Positions 55,018 through 63,670 of a stretch of 64,000 bases of DNA are shown here, piece by piece. Origin of the DNA: Sulfurimonas crateris (GTDB taxonomy: Bacteria; Campylobacterota; Campylobacteria; Campylobacterales; Sulfurimonadaceae); NCBI RefSeq assembly GCF_005217605.1, contig NZ_SZPX01000004.1, positions 62,001 to 126,000 of the forward strand, written 5' to 3'. A model generated the notes under the pieces. The model was not told where the DNA came from. It saw only the letters and a list, made by a program, of their open reading frames with translations, and searched no databases. The position numbers and the translations under genes are program-made. The first letter of the stretch is position 1, and each line of letters begins with the position of its first letter.

Positions 55018-55959
55018 ATGAAAAAAATTAAAATTGTGGGTGCACTTATCTTTACTCTTTCAATTACGCTTGCTATTATTTTTGGCTATACGTCAAAAAA
55101 TATTTCTGAACATAATGATTTTATAAATGCAATAAATAAACAAAAAGATTTTACGCAGGAGATATCTAAAAATATTTTCTATATCTATAAAAATCCGACT
55201 AGCTCTGCAAAAACATTGGATGACTCTATCAAAAAATTTTTAGATGTCATGAATACTAGAAATGAAAATAGTAAAACAAATGAAAATATTGCAAAGCTAT
55301 GGAACTCTTTTTACCTTAATGTACAGACATTCAGAGATCAGTTCAAAAATAGATCGATCTACTCAAATATTTTATTTGAAAAAAGTGTAAAAGAGATTTA
55401 TAACACTAATTTAAGGCTCATTTTAGAGTTTAACAATATTGTTCAAAAAGAGAAAGAGAGCTTTGAGGAAAAACAGCAGTTTTACAAATATCTTCAATAT
55501 TTACTTTTTACTCTTCTTGTACTTCTTCTTCTGTTTTTATTTACCGAGTTAAAAACAGTTATCGCTTTTGTACAAAAATTTCTATCTGCCTCAAAAGAGA
55601 TTATTTCAAATAGCTCGATCAAAGAACTAAAACCTATTGAAATAGAGAATGCTGGTACAGACATAATCCAGGCAAAAGACAATTTTAATTCACTCGTAAA
55701 AAAGATAAACGACTCAATAGAGTACTCCGGCAACTCAATAGAGTACGCACACGAATCATTAAAGGTTACAGAGAGGCATATAGAGGATTTAGTAGAGTTG
55801 ATATATGATATGAACGACAAAACAAGAGACAAAGAGTTAAGAAAAAAAGAGGATGCCGTCATACAATCTCTTGAAGAGCTGAGTTCAACAGCCGTTAAAC
55901 TAAAAAATCTAAAAAAAGACCTAGATTCTCTTATTTTATATTCTAAACTTAAAAATTAA
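55018..55959 (+). CDS. Orphan two-TM sensor-like protein without output domain
   Basis: A 313-residue protein. A first TM (about 5-23) and a second (about 160-183, YLLFTLLVLLLLFLFTEL) enclose a periplasmic helical domain of about 135 residues, like the ligand-binding bundles of NIT/PilJ-type sensors. The cytoplasmic part (about 184-313) is coiled coil (SIEYSGNSIEYAHESLKVTERHI..., then SLEELSSTAVKLKNLKKDLDSL) and has no histidine kinase, GGDEF or MCP signalling tip. GAGGAG at the end of the preceding regulator gene gives its ribosome binding site. Direct contact with the regulator is an inference. Confidence 0.65.
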   Translation: MKKIKIVGALIFTLSITLAIIFGYTSKNISEHNDFINAINKQKDFTQEISKNIFYIYKNPTSSAKTLDDSIKKFLDVMNTRNENSKTNENIAKLWNSFYLNVQTFRDQFKNRSIYSNILFEKSVKEIYNTNLRLILEFNNIVQKEKESFEEKQQFYKYLQYLLFTLLVLLLLFLFTELKTVIAFVQKFLSASKEIISNSSIKELKPIEIENAGTDIIQAKDNFNSLVKKINDSIEYSGNSIEYAHESLKVTERHIEDLVELIYDMNDKTRDKELRKKEDAVIQSLEELSSTAVKLKNLKKDLDSLILYSKLKN

Positions 55960-55969
55960 AATTAATTCA

Positions 55970-55993
55970 AAAATTTGACTAAGGTCAAATTTT
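55970..55993. promoter_or_regulatory. nosZ: FNR-like operator upstream of nosZ
   Basis: A perfect inverted repeat of 10-base arms, AAAATTTGAC and GTCAAATTTT, around TAAG. The core TTGAC-N4-GTCAA fits the Fnr/Dnr half-site spacing. Its centre (55981.5) lies 41.5 bases before a +1 predicted from the TACTAT -10 at 56011-56016, the class II activator position. The Crp/Fnr-type gene at 54346 is the obvious candidate to bind it. Confidence 0.7.
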
Positions 55994-56010
55994 CAAGCTC
56001 TTGATTTTAT

Positions 56011-56016
56011 TACTAT
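56011..56016 (+). promoter_or_regulatory. nosZ: Candidate -10 box of the nos operon
   Basis: TACTAT, 32 bases before the nosZ ATG. The FNR-like palindrome covers the -35 position, so no separate -35 is expected. AAGGAG at 56037-56042 is the nosZ ribosome binding site. Confidence 0.5.
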
Positions 56017-56047
56017 TTTGTTATCAATGGAATTTAAGGAGAGTATT

Positions 56048-58648
56048 ATGAAAAGACATTTCACTAAGTTTTCTTCAGTGTTACTGAGCGTTTCGCTAGC
56101 CGCAAGCGGTTTGGTTGCTAGTGGCGGTGAGCTTGCTGAAGTTATGAAGAAAAGGGGTTTAAGTGAGCTTGATGTAGTTCGTGCTGCAAAAACTTACAAC
56201 CCCTCTGGTGTAAAAGATGAGTTTGTTGTTTTTAGTTCCGCGGGTCAAGCAGGACAGGTGATTGTATACGGTGTTCCGTCTATGAGAATTTTAAAATATA
56301 TCGGAGTTTTTACTCCTGAGCCTTGGCAGGGATATGGATTTGACGAAGAGTCTAAAAAGGTTCTAAGACAAGGAAATATCAGAGGAAGAGAGATCAACTG
56401 GGGAGATACTCACCACCCTGCTCTCTCAGAAATAGATGGAAAATATGACGGCAAATGGCTTGCTATCAATGATAAGGCAAATCCTCGTATCGCTATTATC
56501 GACTTAGCAGACTTTGAAACAAAACAGATTGTTGTTAACCCTGTTTTCAAATCTGCTCACGGTGGAGCTTTCTTTACTCAAAACAGTGACTATATCATTG
56601 AAGCATGCCAATATGCAGCTCCATTTGATAATAACTACCATCCAATCGAAGACTACAAAGAAGCATACCGCGGTGGTGTTACAATGTGGAAGTTTGATCA
56701 CAAAAAAGGGAAGATTCAAGAGAAAGAGTCTTTTACAATTGAGATGCCTCCATATATGCAAGATTTAAGTGACTCCGGAAAAGGCGTTTCTGACGGATGG
56801 GGATTTACAAACTCTGTAAATACTGAAATGTATACAGGTGGGATCGAAGTAGGTATGCCGCCAAATGAAGCAGGTATGAGTAGAAATGATACTGACTTCT
56901 TACATGTATATAACTGGAGAAAACTGGGAGAACTTGCAAAAGATCCAAAAAATGTAAAAATCATTAATGATCACAAAGTTATTCCTATGGAAATCGCGGT
57001 TAAAAACAATGCACTATTCTTAATTCCTGAACCAAAATCTCCGCATGGTGTTGACGTATCTCCTGATGGTGAATACATCACGGTTTGTGGTAAACTAGAT
57101 ACGCACGCTTCTGTTTTTAAATGGAGTAAAATCAAAAAACTTATTGACAGTAAAGAGTATGCTGGAAAAGATCCATACGGCATTCCTATCTTAGACATGA
57201 AAAAATCTCTTCACGGTCAAGCAGAACTTGGTCTTGGGCCATTACATAATCAATACTCAAACGTTGATGGTGAAATTTATACTTCACTTTACGTTGATAG
57301 TCAAATCGTAAAATGGAACTATAAAACTCTTAAAGTACTAGATAAAGTAAATGTTCACTACAATGTAGGACACCTTTGTGGGATGGAGGGTAAATCTGCT
57401 GATCCTCAAGGAAAATATATTATTTCACTCAACAAATTAGCAATTGATAGATTTCAAAATGTTGGACCACTTCATCCACAAAATCACCAGCTAATTGATA
57501 TTAGTGGTAAAAAGATGGACCTTCTTGTAGACATGCCTCTTCCTCTTGGAGAGCCACACCAAGCAGTTGCTATTAGAGCTGAAAAACTTCACGGACATGT
57601 AAGATATCCAATGGGTACAAACTCTAGAACTGACTCAATCCACGAGGGTAAAACACTTGCAGGTCAAGAGAGAATTGAAAGAGATGGAAACAAAGTCAAA
57701 ATTTATGCGACTGTTGTTCGTTCACACATCAATCCCGAGAGAATTACTGTAAACAAGGGCGATGAGGTAACTATGTACCTAACAAACCTTGAGCGTGCTC
57801 AAGATGAGGCACACGGTTTTACGATTGGCCATTATAATGTTCATGCGTCGCTTGAGCCTGGTAAAACTGCAAGTATTAAGTTTACTGCTGACATAGAGGG
57901 AGTTTTTCCTTACTACTGTACAGAATTCTGTTCTGCTCTTCACTTAGAGATGATGGGTTACCTGATGGTAAAAGACCCGAACAAAAAGTACGAAAGTGCA
58001 CAAAAAATGAAAATGCAAACAATGACTCCTGCAGAGTTAAAAGCTGAATATGACAAAACTGTTGCAACGAATGCCGCAACTGATGCTGTTATACAGTCGG
58101 TCGTTAAGTTCTTAAAAGACAATAACTTTGATAAGCATAAAGTTGTTGCGGATCTTGTTACAGATGCCTTTGATCAATACGGTCAAATTCCTGCACAGAA
58201 AAAACTAGCTGATGAAGCAGTTAAAGCCGGTGATCTGGAAAAAGCTATCCTTTTTGAAAATATGATTTGGCAACTTATGGTCAAAACAGCCGATGTCGGG
58301 ATCAGAGCAAAAGATGCCCTTGTTAGAATCATTGCTACAAAACAGTCAGCTGCAGCTGCTAACGGTGAAAAAGCATTTGGAGAAGGCGGATGTGGCGGTT
58401 GTCACGTTATCGGCAAAGTCTCTTCCGGTCCAGACTTAACAGGTGTACTTGAGAGACACGGTAAAGATAGTCGAAAATGGGTAAAAGATTTTATTATGAA
58501 TCCTGAAAAAATGTATGAGGATCCATATGTTAAAGGTATGATTGATTACTTTAACCTTAAAATGCCTAATCAGCACATGAGTGAGAAAGAGACTGAAGAT
58601 ATCATAGAGTATCTTAAATGGGTAGATGAAAACGCAAATCTTTTCTAA
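56048..58648 (+). CDS. nosZ: Nitrous-oxide reductase NosZ, clade II, with C-terminal cytochrome c domain
   Basis: An 866-residue periplasmic copper enzyme reducing N2O to N2. The leader (MKRHFTKFSSVLLSVSLAASGLVA) has no twin arginine, as in Sec-exported clade II NosZ. The β-propeller carries CuZ histidines, such as DTHHPALSE (H122, H123). The cupredoxin domain holds CuA in CTEFCSALHLEM (C624, C628, H632, M635). A C-terminal class I cytochrome c domain has CGGCH (C782, C785, H786) and a likely Met ligand in PNQHM. The ATG at 56048 has AAGGAG upstream; the frame is open 30 bases further. Confidence 0.98.
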   Translation: MKRHFTKFSSVLLSVSLAASGLVASGGELAEVMKKRGLSELDVVRAAKTYNPSGVKDEFVVFSSAGQAGQVIVYGVPSMRILKYIGVFTPEPWQGYGFDEESKKVLRQGNIRGREINWGDTHHPALSEIDGKYDGKWLAINDKANPRIAIIDLADFETKQIVVNPVFKSAHGGAFFTQNSDYIIEACQYAAPFDNNYHPIEDYKEAYRGGVTMWKFDHKKGKIQEKESFTIEMPPYMQDLSDSGKGVSDGWGFTNSVNTEMYTGGIEVGMPPNEAGMSRNDTDFLHVYNWRKLGELAKDPKNVKIINDHKVIPMEIAVKNNALFLIPEPKSPHGVDVSPDGEYITVCGKLDTHASVFKWSKIKKLIDSKEYAGKDPYGIPILDMKKSLHGQAELGLGPLHNQYSNVDGEIYTSLYVDSQIVKWNYKTLKVLDKVNVHYNVGHLCGMEGKSADPQGKYIISLNKLAIDRFQNVGPLHPQNHQLIDISGKKMDLLVDMPLPLGEPHQAVAIRAEKLHGHVRYPMGTNSRTDSIHEGKTLAGQERIERDGNKVKIYATVVRSHINPERITVNKGDEVTMYLTNLERAQDEAHGFTIGHYNVHASLEPGKTASIKFTADIEGVFPYYCTEFCSALHLEMMGYLMVKDPNKKYESAQKMKMQTMTPAELKAEYDKTVATNAATDAVIQSVVKFLKDNNFDKHKVVADLVTDAFDQYGQIPAQKKLADEAVKAGDLEKAILFENMIWQLMVKTADVGIRAKDALVRIIATKQSAAAANGEKAFGEGGCGGCHVIGKVSSGPDLTGVLERHGKDSRKWVKDFIMNPEKMYEDPYVKGMIDYFNLKMPNQHMSEKETEDIIEYLKWVDENANLF

Positions 58649-58672
58649 AAACCTATCTTTAGAAAAAATTAA

Positions 58673-58707
58673 AAAAAGGGAGGGGAATTTTATTCTTCTC
58701 CCTTTTT
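58673..58707 (+). terminator. Strong hairpin between nosZ and nosB
   Basis: A 15-bp stem, AAAAAGGGAGGGGAA with TTCTTCTCCCTTTTT, two G-U pairs in the middle, and the loop TTTTA. It begins 25 bases after the nosZ stop. The T-run forms the 3' arm. It should end or attenuate most nosZ transcripts before the accessory genes. Confidence 0.75.
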
Positions 58708-58757
58708 GCATTTATAACAATCTTTCATTATTTAAGATTATAATAATAATATTGTTA

Positions 58758-58804
58758 TATAATATATTCTAAAATAAAACTTGAGGATTATTCTTAATCT
58801 TCAA
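58758..58804 (+). promoter_or_regulatory. nosB: Candidate nosB promoter and leader hairpin
   Basis: TATAAT at 58758-58763 is a good -10, 79 bases before the nosB start. It is followed by an inverted repeat, TTGAGGATTA at 58781-58790 and TAATCTTCAA at 58795-58804, with one G-U pair. This repeat falls in the predicted 5' leader. AAAGGA at 58823-58828 is the nosB ribosome binding site. Confidence 0.45.
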
Positions 58805-58836
58805 ACTTTATTTTTTATATACAAAGGATTTTCACA

Positions 58837-59619
58837 ATGAATAAAAGTTTGATAAAATCAAGAGTGTTTGCCGTTTTAGCTTTGTTGATCTTAACCTTTT
58901 CTTTTACACTTCCAATGTTAGCGTTTCATGGAGCACTAAACCAGATAGAGGATAATAAAGGAGATGAGATCTCATCTCTTAGTAAAATAGTTTGGAATTT
59001 TTATAATCAAGGTCGATACAAAAGTGTTACTACACCTGAAGAAGCGCATAACGATTTAGAAAAAATGATAGCATATAGTGCGGAGATAGGTCCTGCCTCT
59101 ATGCCTATTTGGGCAGTTTCTCTTGAAGCACCAAATTATCCTAAAGATGCTTTTCCAGAGGGTATTCCCGTATTTTTCCATTTTGACGGTTACAGCGGAG
59201 AAGTTCATGAGATGAATACTATTAACCATTATGTCGGGATGGATCCTATGTGGGTGGGCGGAACTATAGAGAGAGAGATAGGTGTATATGCTCTTTTAGC
59301 ATTATCTTTGGGCATAATATACTTTATGATTTATAACTCTAAAATTTTAACTTATCTGATGTTGGTTCCTGCATCTCTTCCGCTACTCTTTATTGCCGAT
59401 TATTCATTTTGGCTCTATTGGTTTGGACATAATCTTCATGACTGGGGAATGTTCAAAATCAAACCTTTTATGCCGACGGTTTTCGGGGACGGAAAGATCG
59501 CACAGTTTATAACACACTCTTATCCCTCAATAGGTTTTTATCTTATTATAGCTATTGGCCTACTTAGCTTGCTTGCGTTTTTTGCAAAACAAAAAGCTCT
59601 TAAAGAGATAAACAACTAA
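58837..59619 (+). CDS. nosB: NosB membrane protein of the nos cluster
   Basis: A 260-residue inner-membrane protein: a TM near the N-terminus (about 13-31), a periplasmic domain of about 110 residues with Trp/Pro-rich parts (GPASMPIWAVSLEAPNYP and VGMDPMWVGGTIEREIG), and four C-terminal TMs (about 147-255). It matches the NosB of epsilonproteobacterial clusters by place and topology. Its exact role is not established. It is probably needed for N2O reductase function. nosD follows after 1 base. Confidence 0.85.
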   Translation: MNKSLIKSRVFAVLALLILTFSFTLPMLAFHGALNQIEDNKGDEISSLSKIVWNFYNQGRYKSVTTPEEAHNDLEKMIAYSAEIGPASMPIWAVSLEAPNYPKDAFPEGIPVFFHFDGYSGEVHEMNTINHYVGMDPMWVGGTIEREIGVYALLALSLGIIYFMIYNSKILTYLMLVPASLPLLFIADYSFWLYWFGHNLHDWGMFKIKPFMPTVFGDGKIAQFITHSYPSIGFYLIIAIGLLSLLAFFAKQKALKEINN

Positions 59620-59620
59620 C

Positions 59621-60838
59621 ATGTTTAAGCTTCTTTTTGCTTTATTAACTCTATTTTTGCCACTGTTAAGCGCAAATGTATTGCAAAAAGCAATTGACGA
59701 TGCCCCTGTTGGTTCTATCTTAAAGCTTCCTGCAGGAGTCTACAAAGGCAGTGTTGTCATAAATAAGCCTTTAACAATCGTAGGAAAAGAAGATGGCGTA
59801 GTCATTGACGGTGAAGGCAAAGGAACCGTTATAACCATAAAAAGTTCTTATGTGACGCTTAAAAACTTAAGGATTACCGGTAGTGGGGACAGACATGAAA
59901 ACATTGATGCTGCTATCGCTATATCTGAAGCAAAGCAGTGTGAAGTTAGCGACTGCACCATAGATGATTCTCTTTTTGGAATAGACATGGAGATGGTTAG
60001 CAACTCAATCATCTCCAACAACACAATAACATCAAAAGATTTTGACTTAGGACTAAAAGGAGACGGTTTAAGACTGTGGTACAGTCACGACAACATCATA
60101 AGAAAAAATTCTCTTATCCACTCTCGAGACATGGTTGTCTGGTATAGTCACGGAAATCTTATAGAGGAGAATATCGGCGAGCATTGCAGATATTCGTTGC
60201 ACTTTATGTATGCCGGCAAAAATTATGTAAAAAATAATAGCTATAAATACAATTCTGTAGGAATATTTTTTATGTACTCAAAAGATACTGTTGCAACAGG
60301 CAATTTTATAAAAAGCTCTTTAGGCACTACGGGAATGGGGATAGGTTTAAAAGAGGTGACTAACTTTACGATAAAAGACAATACTGTCTTGTACTGTGCT
60401 CAGGGAATATATATTGACAGATCTCCATTTGAACCTGACACAAATAACTGGATAGAGAACAATAAAATATTGTACAACTCACAAGCACTTCACTTCCACT
60501 CTTTAAGTGAAGACAACATTATTAAAAACAACATAATCATGGGAAATATTGAAGATGTAGTAAATGATGGCAGATCAAGCAGAACTTACAATAATGAGAT
60601 TAGCCAAAATTACTGGGATAACTACGAAGGCTTTGACAAGAATGGCGATAACATAGGCGATACCCCGCATAAAGTCTATAGATATGCGGATCAGCTCTGG
60701 ATTCACAACCCTGATGTCAAGTTTTTCTACGGTTCGCCCGTTATCTCTTTGCTAAATTTTTTAGCAAAACTGGCACCATTTACAAAGCCGCTTTTTTTAT
60801 TTGAAGATGCAAAACCCATAGTTAAGATAGAAGGATAA
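59621..60838 (+). CDS. nosD: NosD, copper-site assembly beta-helix protein
   Basis: A 405-residue periplasmic protein with a signal peptide (KLLFALLTLFLPLLSA) and a right-handed parallel β-helix of CASH-type repeats. Examples are NITVKNLRITGSG-like segments, DNIIRKNSLIHSRDMVVWYSHGN and TGNFIKSS. The C-terminal segment has SQNYWDNYEGFDKNGDNIGDTPH, typical of NosD. NosD works with the NosFY ABC transporter to supply sulfur or copper for the CuZ site. It starts 1 base after nosB and ends 3 bases before nosG. Confidence 0.93.
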   Translation: MFKLLFALLTLFLPLLSANVLQKAIDDAPVGSILKLPAGVYKGSVVINKPLTIVGKEDGVVIDGEGKGTVITIKSSYVTLKNLRITGSGDRHENIDAAIAISEAKQCEVSDCTIDDSLFGIDMEMVSNSIISNNTITSKDFDLGLKGDGLRLWYSHDNIIRKNSLIHSRDMVVWYSHGNLIEENIGEHCRYSLHFMYAGKNYVKNNSYKYNSVGIFFMYSKDTVATGNFIKSSLGTTGMGIGLKEVTNFTIKDNTVLYCAQGIYIDRSPFEPDTNNWIENNKILYNSQALHFHSLSEDNIIKNNIIMGNIEDVVNDGRSSRTYNNEISQNYWDNYEGFDKNGDNIGDTPHKVYRYADQLWIHNPDVKFFYGSPVISLLNFLAKLAPFTKPLFLFEDAKPIVKIEG

Positions 60839-60841
60839 ATT

Positions 60842-61582
60842 TTGGAAAAAGTCAAAACAGATAAAAGAGAATTTATAAAATACTCTACATTAGGGATATT
60901 GGGACTTGTTTTAGGTGGAGGCATGGTATTTAGCCCCTATGTATTAAGAGCGGAGAACAGATTGAGACCGCCAGGGGCAGTGGATGAAAAGAAATTCTTA
61001 GCGCTGTGCATAAAGTGCGGTCAATGTCTTCAAGTCTGCCCTTACCACTCTATAAAACTTGCCGATTTCCTCAGCGGTCATGGTGTGGGAACACCGTATA
61101 TTGATGCAGATGAGAGAGGTTGCTATGCTTGTAGCGCGGTACCTTGTGTTCTTGCATGCCCAAGCGGAGCACTGGATCATCATACTGAAAAACCGGAAGA
61201 TATCAAGATGGGAATTGCTGTACTAGAGTTTCCGGATACTTGTCTTGCAATAAGCAGTACACCTGTTCCTAAAGGGTACAATGAGAAGATGCATAAATTT
61301 ACCGACTCTGTAGTAAATATACACGAGTTAGAAGAAAAACTACTCGATAAATTCGATCAGTTTGAGGGCAAGCAGTGTACTTTATGCGCTGATATGTGTC
61401 CTATTCCAAATCCGTTAAGTGCTATAGCTATGGTAAGTGACAGTGGCGGCGGAAATAGACCAGAGATCTATGACGGGTGTATAGGATGCGGTGTGTGTCA
61501 AGAAGTTTGCCCGACTACGATTGCGTCAATTGTAGTTAAACCAAGAGTAACTTATGAAGAGTACTACTTAAACAAAAAATGA
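60842..61582 (+). CDS. nosG: NosG, NapG-like polyferredoxin
   Basis: A 246-residue protein with four [4Fe-4S] motifs: CIKCGQCLQVCPY (about 57), CYACSAVPCVLACP (about 95), CTLCADMCPIPNP (about 180) and CIGCGVCQEVCP (about 216). The N-terminus DKREFIKYSTLGILGLVLGGGMVF resembles a Tat leader, but only KR precedes the hydrophobic stretch. It should pass electrons with NosH from menaquinol to the cytochromes. The start is TTG at 60842. It closely resembles NapG; the nos neighbours decide the name. Confidence 0.9.
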   Translation: MEKVKTDKREFIKYSTLGILGLVLGGGMVFSPYVLRAENRLRPPGAVDEKKFLALCIKCGQCLQVCPYHSIKLADFLSGHGVGTPYIDADERGCYACSAVPCVLACPSGALDHHTEKPEDIKMGIAVLEFPDTCLAISSTPVPKGYNEKMHKFTDSVVNIHELEEKLLDKFDQFEGKQCTLCADMCPIPNPLSAIAMVSDSGGGNRPEIYDGCIGCGVCQEVCPTTIASIVVKPRVTYEEYYLNKK

Positions 61583-61590
61583 GGCCTTAA

Positions 61591-62229
61591 ATGAAAAATT
61601 GTAATTTAAAATCTAAAAGTTTATTATATATTAGCGGGATCTTGTTTCTTGCTCTTTTTACAGGTTGCAGCCAAGAGAGTAATAAAAAAGAGAGTGCAAA
61701 CGCAGAATCTGCCACGAATAGTTCAAAAACGGGCAATTTACAGAGTATTGAAGTCATTGAAAACAAAAATGCGCTGGCAGTTAAAGTTGAAGAAAAAAAG
61801 CATGATAAAAACCAAAGTAAATCATATTACTATGACTACAATATACAGAGTGAATATGATCTAAACTCTATACCTGCCAATGAGGATGCTTCGGTGAGAA
61901 CAAAGCCAAGAACTGCCGTTGATGCAAATATATATGTTAGAAGCCCTTATGAAAACGTACAGGTTTCAATGCTTGTAAAACAGCTAAGCAAAGAGTTTAT
62001 CGTAAAATGTTCTGCTTGTCACAATGACTATGCAAACGGTGTTATAGGTCCCTCTCTTCTTGGAAAAGACTCTGGGTATATTTTTAATAAAATTGCAGAG
62101 TTTAAAAAGGACTCATCTAAAAATGTATTAATGAACGGTCTTATCAGCCAAATGGATGATGAAGAGATAAGAAAACTTGCCAATGAAATATACGAATTTA
62201 ACAAAATGATAAATGAGATGAGGAAGTAA
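61591..62229 (+). CDS. nosC1: NosC1, monoheme c-type cytochrome lipoprotein
   Basis: A 212-residue lipoprotein with lipobox FTGC (Cys26). A low-complexity Ser/Asn/Lys linker (about 28-105) leads to a C-terminal class I cytochrome c domain with CSACH (about 141). The final helix segment is ILQMDDEEIRKLANEIYEF-like, with the methionine in LMNGLISQM probably the axial ligand. It is expected to carry electrons in the periplasm to NosZ. nosC2 follows after 2 bases. Confidence 0.85.
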   Translation: MKNCNLKSKSLLYISGILFLALFTGCSQESNKKESANAESATNSSKTGNLQSIEVIENKNALAVKVEEKKHDKNQSKSYYYDYNIQSEYDLNSIPANEDASVRTKPRTAVDANIYVRSPYENVQVSMLVKQLSKEFIVKCSACHNDYANGVIGPSLLGKDSGYIFNKIAEFKKDSSKNVLMNGLISQMDDEEIRKLANEIYEFNKMINEMRK

Positions 62230-62231
62230 GT

Positions 62232-62726
62232 ATGAAAAATACGATAGCAGCAATAGCAACAATCTTAGTATTTGGTCTAATGGCATGGACATTCTCAAAA
62301 GGAGGAGCTTACCATGGCGGTGAACACGCCAAAGGGATAGGAAGCTTTACAGATGCAACTGTTACAACACAAGTGACACCGGCAGAAAAAAGTGATGAGG
62401 AAAAAGATGCAGAGCAAATAAAAGCACTAAAAGAAAAAGCAGGAAATATCGGAAACTTCAAAGTAAGTGATGAGTACAAAAGTAAATGTGCAGCATGTCA
62501 TGGAGCAAACGGTTCTGGTGAACAAGACGGTAGAAAACTTATGGGACCAAAACTTTATGGTCAAAGTGCCGATAAGATATACAAAGACTTAACCGATTTT
62601 AAAGCAAATAGAAAAGAGAATGTAATCATGAGAGGATTACTAATTAACACCAGTGAAGAAGAGCTAAGAAAATTTGCAGATGAAATTGGAGAATTTCCCT
62701 CACGCGCAGCTCAGAGTAATCAATAA
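62232..62726 (+). CDS. nosC2: NosC2, monoheme c-type cytochrome
   Basis: A 164-residue protein with an N-terminal TM (AAIATILVFGLMAWTFS) as membrane anchor or signal. A charged linker follows, then a class I cytochrome c domain with CAACHGANGSGEQDG (about 87) and NVIMRGLL (axial Met, about 134). It resembles NosC1 in the heme domain (shared FKxxxKxNVxMxGL and EEExRKxAxEIxEF), so the two probably arose by duplication. It precedes nosH by 35 bases. Confidence 0.87.
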   Translation: MKNTIAAIATILVFGLMAWTFSKGGAYHGGEHAKGIGSFTDATVTTQVTPAEKSDEEKDAEQIKALKEKAGNIGNFKVSDEYKSKCAACHGANGSGEQDGRKLMGPKLYGQSADKIYKDLTDFKANRKENVIMRGLLINTSEEELRKFADEIGEFPSRAAQSNQ

Positions 62727-62761
62727 TGTTTAACGACCAGCTGTAAAAAATGGAGTTTTAA

Positions 62762-63667
62762 ATGGATAAGTACAATAACAGAGAAACGATTAAACACTCT
62801 TCGTTTTGGTCAACATTTTTTGATAGAACAAAAGATGGTAAAAAAAAGTTTAGTTACAGGATGAAGAGATGGATTTTAATCATTTCCATTCACCTGCTCT
62901 TTTTTCTATCTTTTCATGTAGATATTCAGATGCTGGAGGGAACGCTGAGCGGTTCGAGGTTTTTAGGTTTTCATCTTATAGATATTTTTACTACAATAGA
63001 GCTTTTTCTAGCTACGTTCGAGCTGCCTGTAAATATGATAATAGGCACCGCGACAATTGCTGTTTTTTATCTTCTTGTCGGCGGAAGAAGCTACTGTGCA
63101 TGGGTTTGTCCATATGGTATACTAAGCGAAATCGGCGAAAAATGGCATGACACTCTTGTAAATAAAAAAATTATCAAAGAGAGAAAGTTTGATCACAGAG
63201 TCAGACATATTTTTTGGGCTATATTTTTGAGCCTCTCTTTTATTAGCGGCTATTTGGTGTTTGAGACATTTAACGTTGTGGGAATTTTAAGCCGTATGAT
63301 CGCGTATGGATGGAGTTTGGCACTTCTATGGGTTGTTGTTGTTTTGGCTTTTGAGGTTTTTTACTCCCGAAGAGCTTGGTGTACCTACATATGCCCGATT
63401 GGAACCACATACGGTTACCTAGGTAAAATCTCGGCACTCAGAGTAGAGTGGAATGACAACTGCGACCACTGTATGGTTTGCCATGACGTATGTTTTGAAA
63501 ATCAGGTTTTAGAGATTACAAAAGCAAAATATGACAAACAAAGAGAAGAAAAGGGTATAACAAGAGAGTATATTACAGGTGCAGACTGTACTCTTTGCGG
63601 AAGATGTATTGATGTTTGCCATACAGATGCGCTAAACTTTGATTTTAGACTTAAGAGCCTGGTGTAA
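62762..63667 (+). CDS. nosH: NosH, NapH-like membrane ferredoxin
   Basis: A 301-residue inner-membrane protein with four or five TMs (about 38-56, 75-108, 145-165, 175-200). It has two CxxxCP motifs, CAWVCPYGILSEIG (about 112) and CTYICPIGTTYGYLG (about 211), and two C-terminal ferredoxin motifs, CDHCMVCHDVC (about 235) and CTLCGRCIDVCHTDAL (about 277). NapH/NosH pass electrons from menaquinol to NosG. It is followed by nosF after 3 bases. Confidence 0.92.
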   Translation: MDKYNNRETIKHSSFWSTFFDRTKDGKKKFSYRMKRWILIISIHLLFFLSFHVDIQMLEGTLSGSRFLGFHLIDIFTTIELFLATFELPVNMIIGTATIAVFYLLVGGRSYCAWVCPYGILSEIGEKWHDTLVNKKIIKERKFDHRVRHIFWAIFLSLSFISGYLVFETFNVVGILSRMIAYGWSLALLWVVVVLAFEVFYSRRAWCTYICPIGTTYGYLGKISALRVEWNDNCDHCMVCHDVCFENQVLEITKAKYDKQREEKGITREYITGADCTLCGRCIDVCHTDALNFDFRLKSLV

Positions 63668-63670
63668 AAA

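Noticed and set aside
62727-62761. Possible six-residue reading frame between nosC2 and nosH
   Set aside because: It is too short to assess and has no ribosome binding site.
60842-63667. napG/napH of a periplasmic nitrate reductase
   Set aside because: Sequences resemble NapG and NapH, but they lie within nosZ-B-D...F with no napA or napB, so nosG and nosH fit better.
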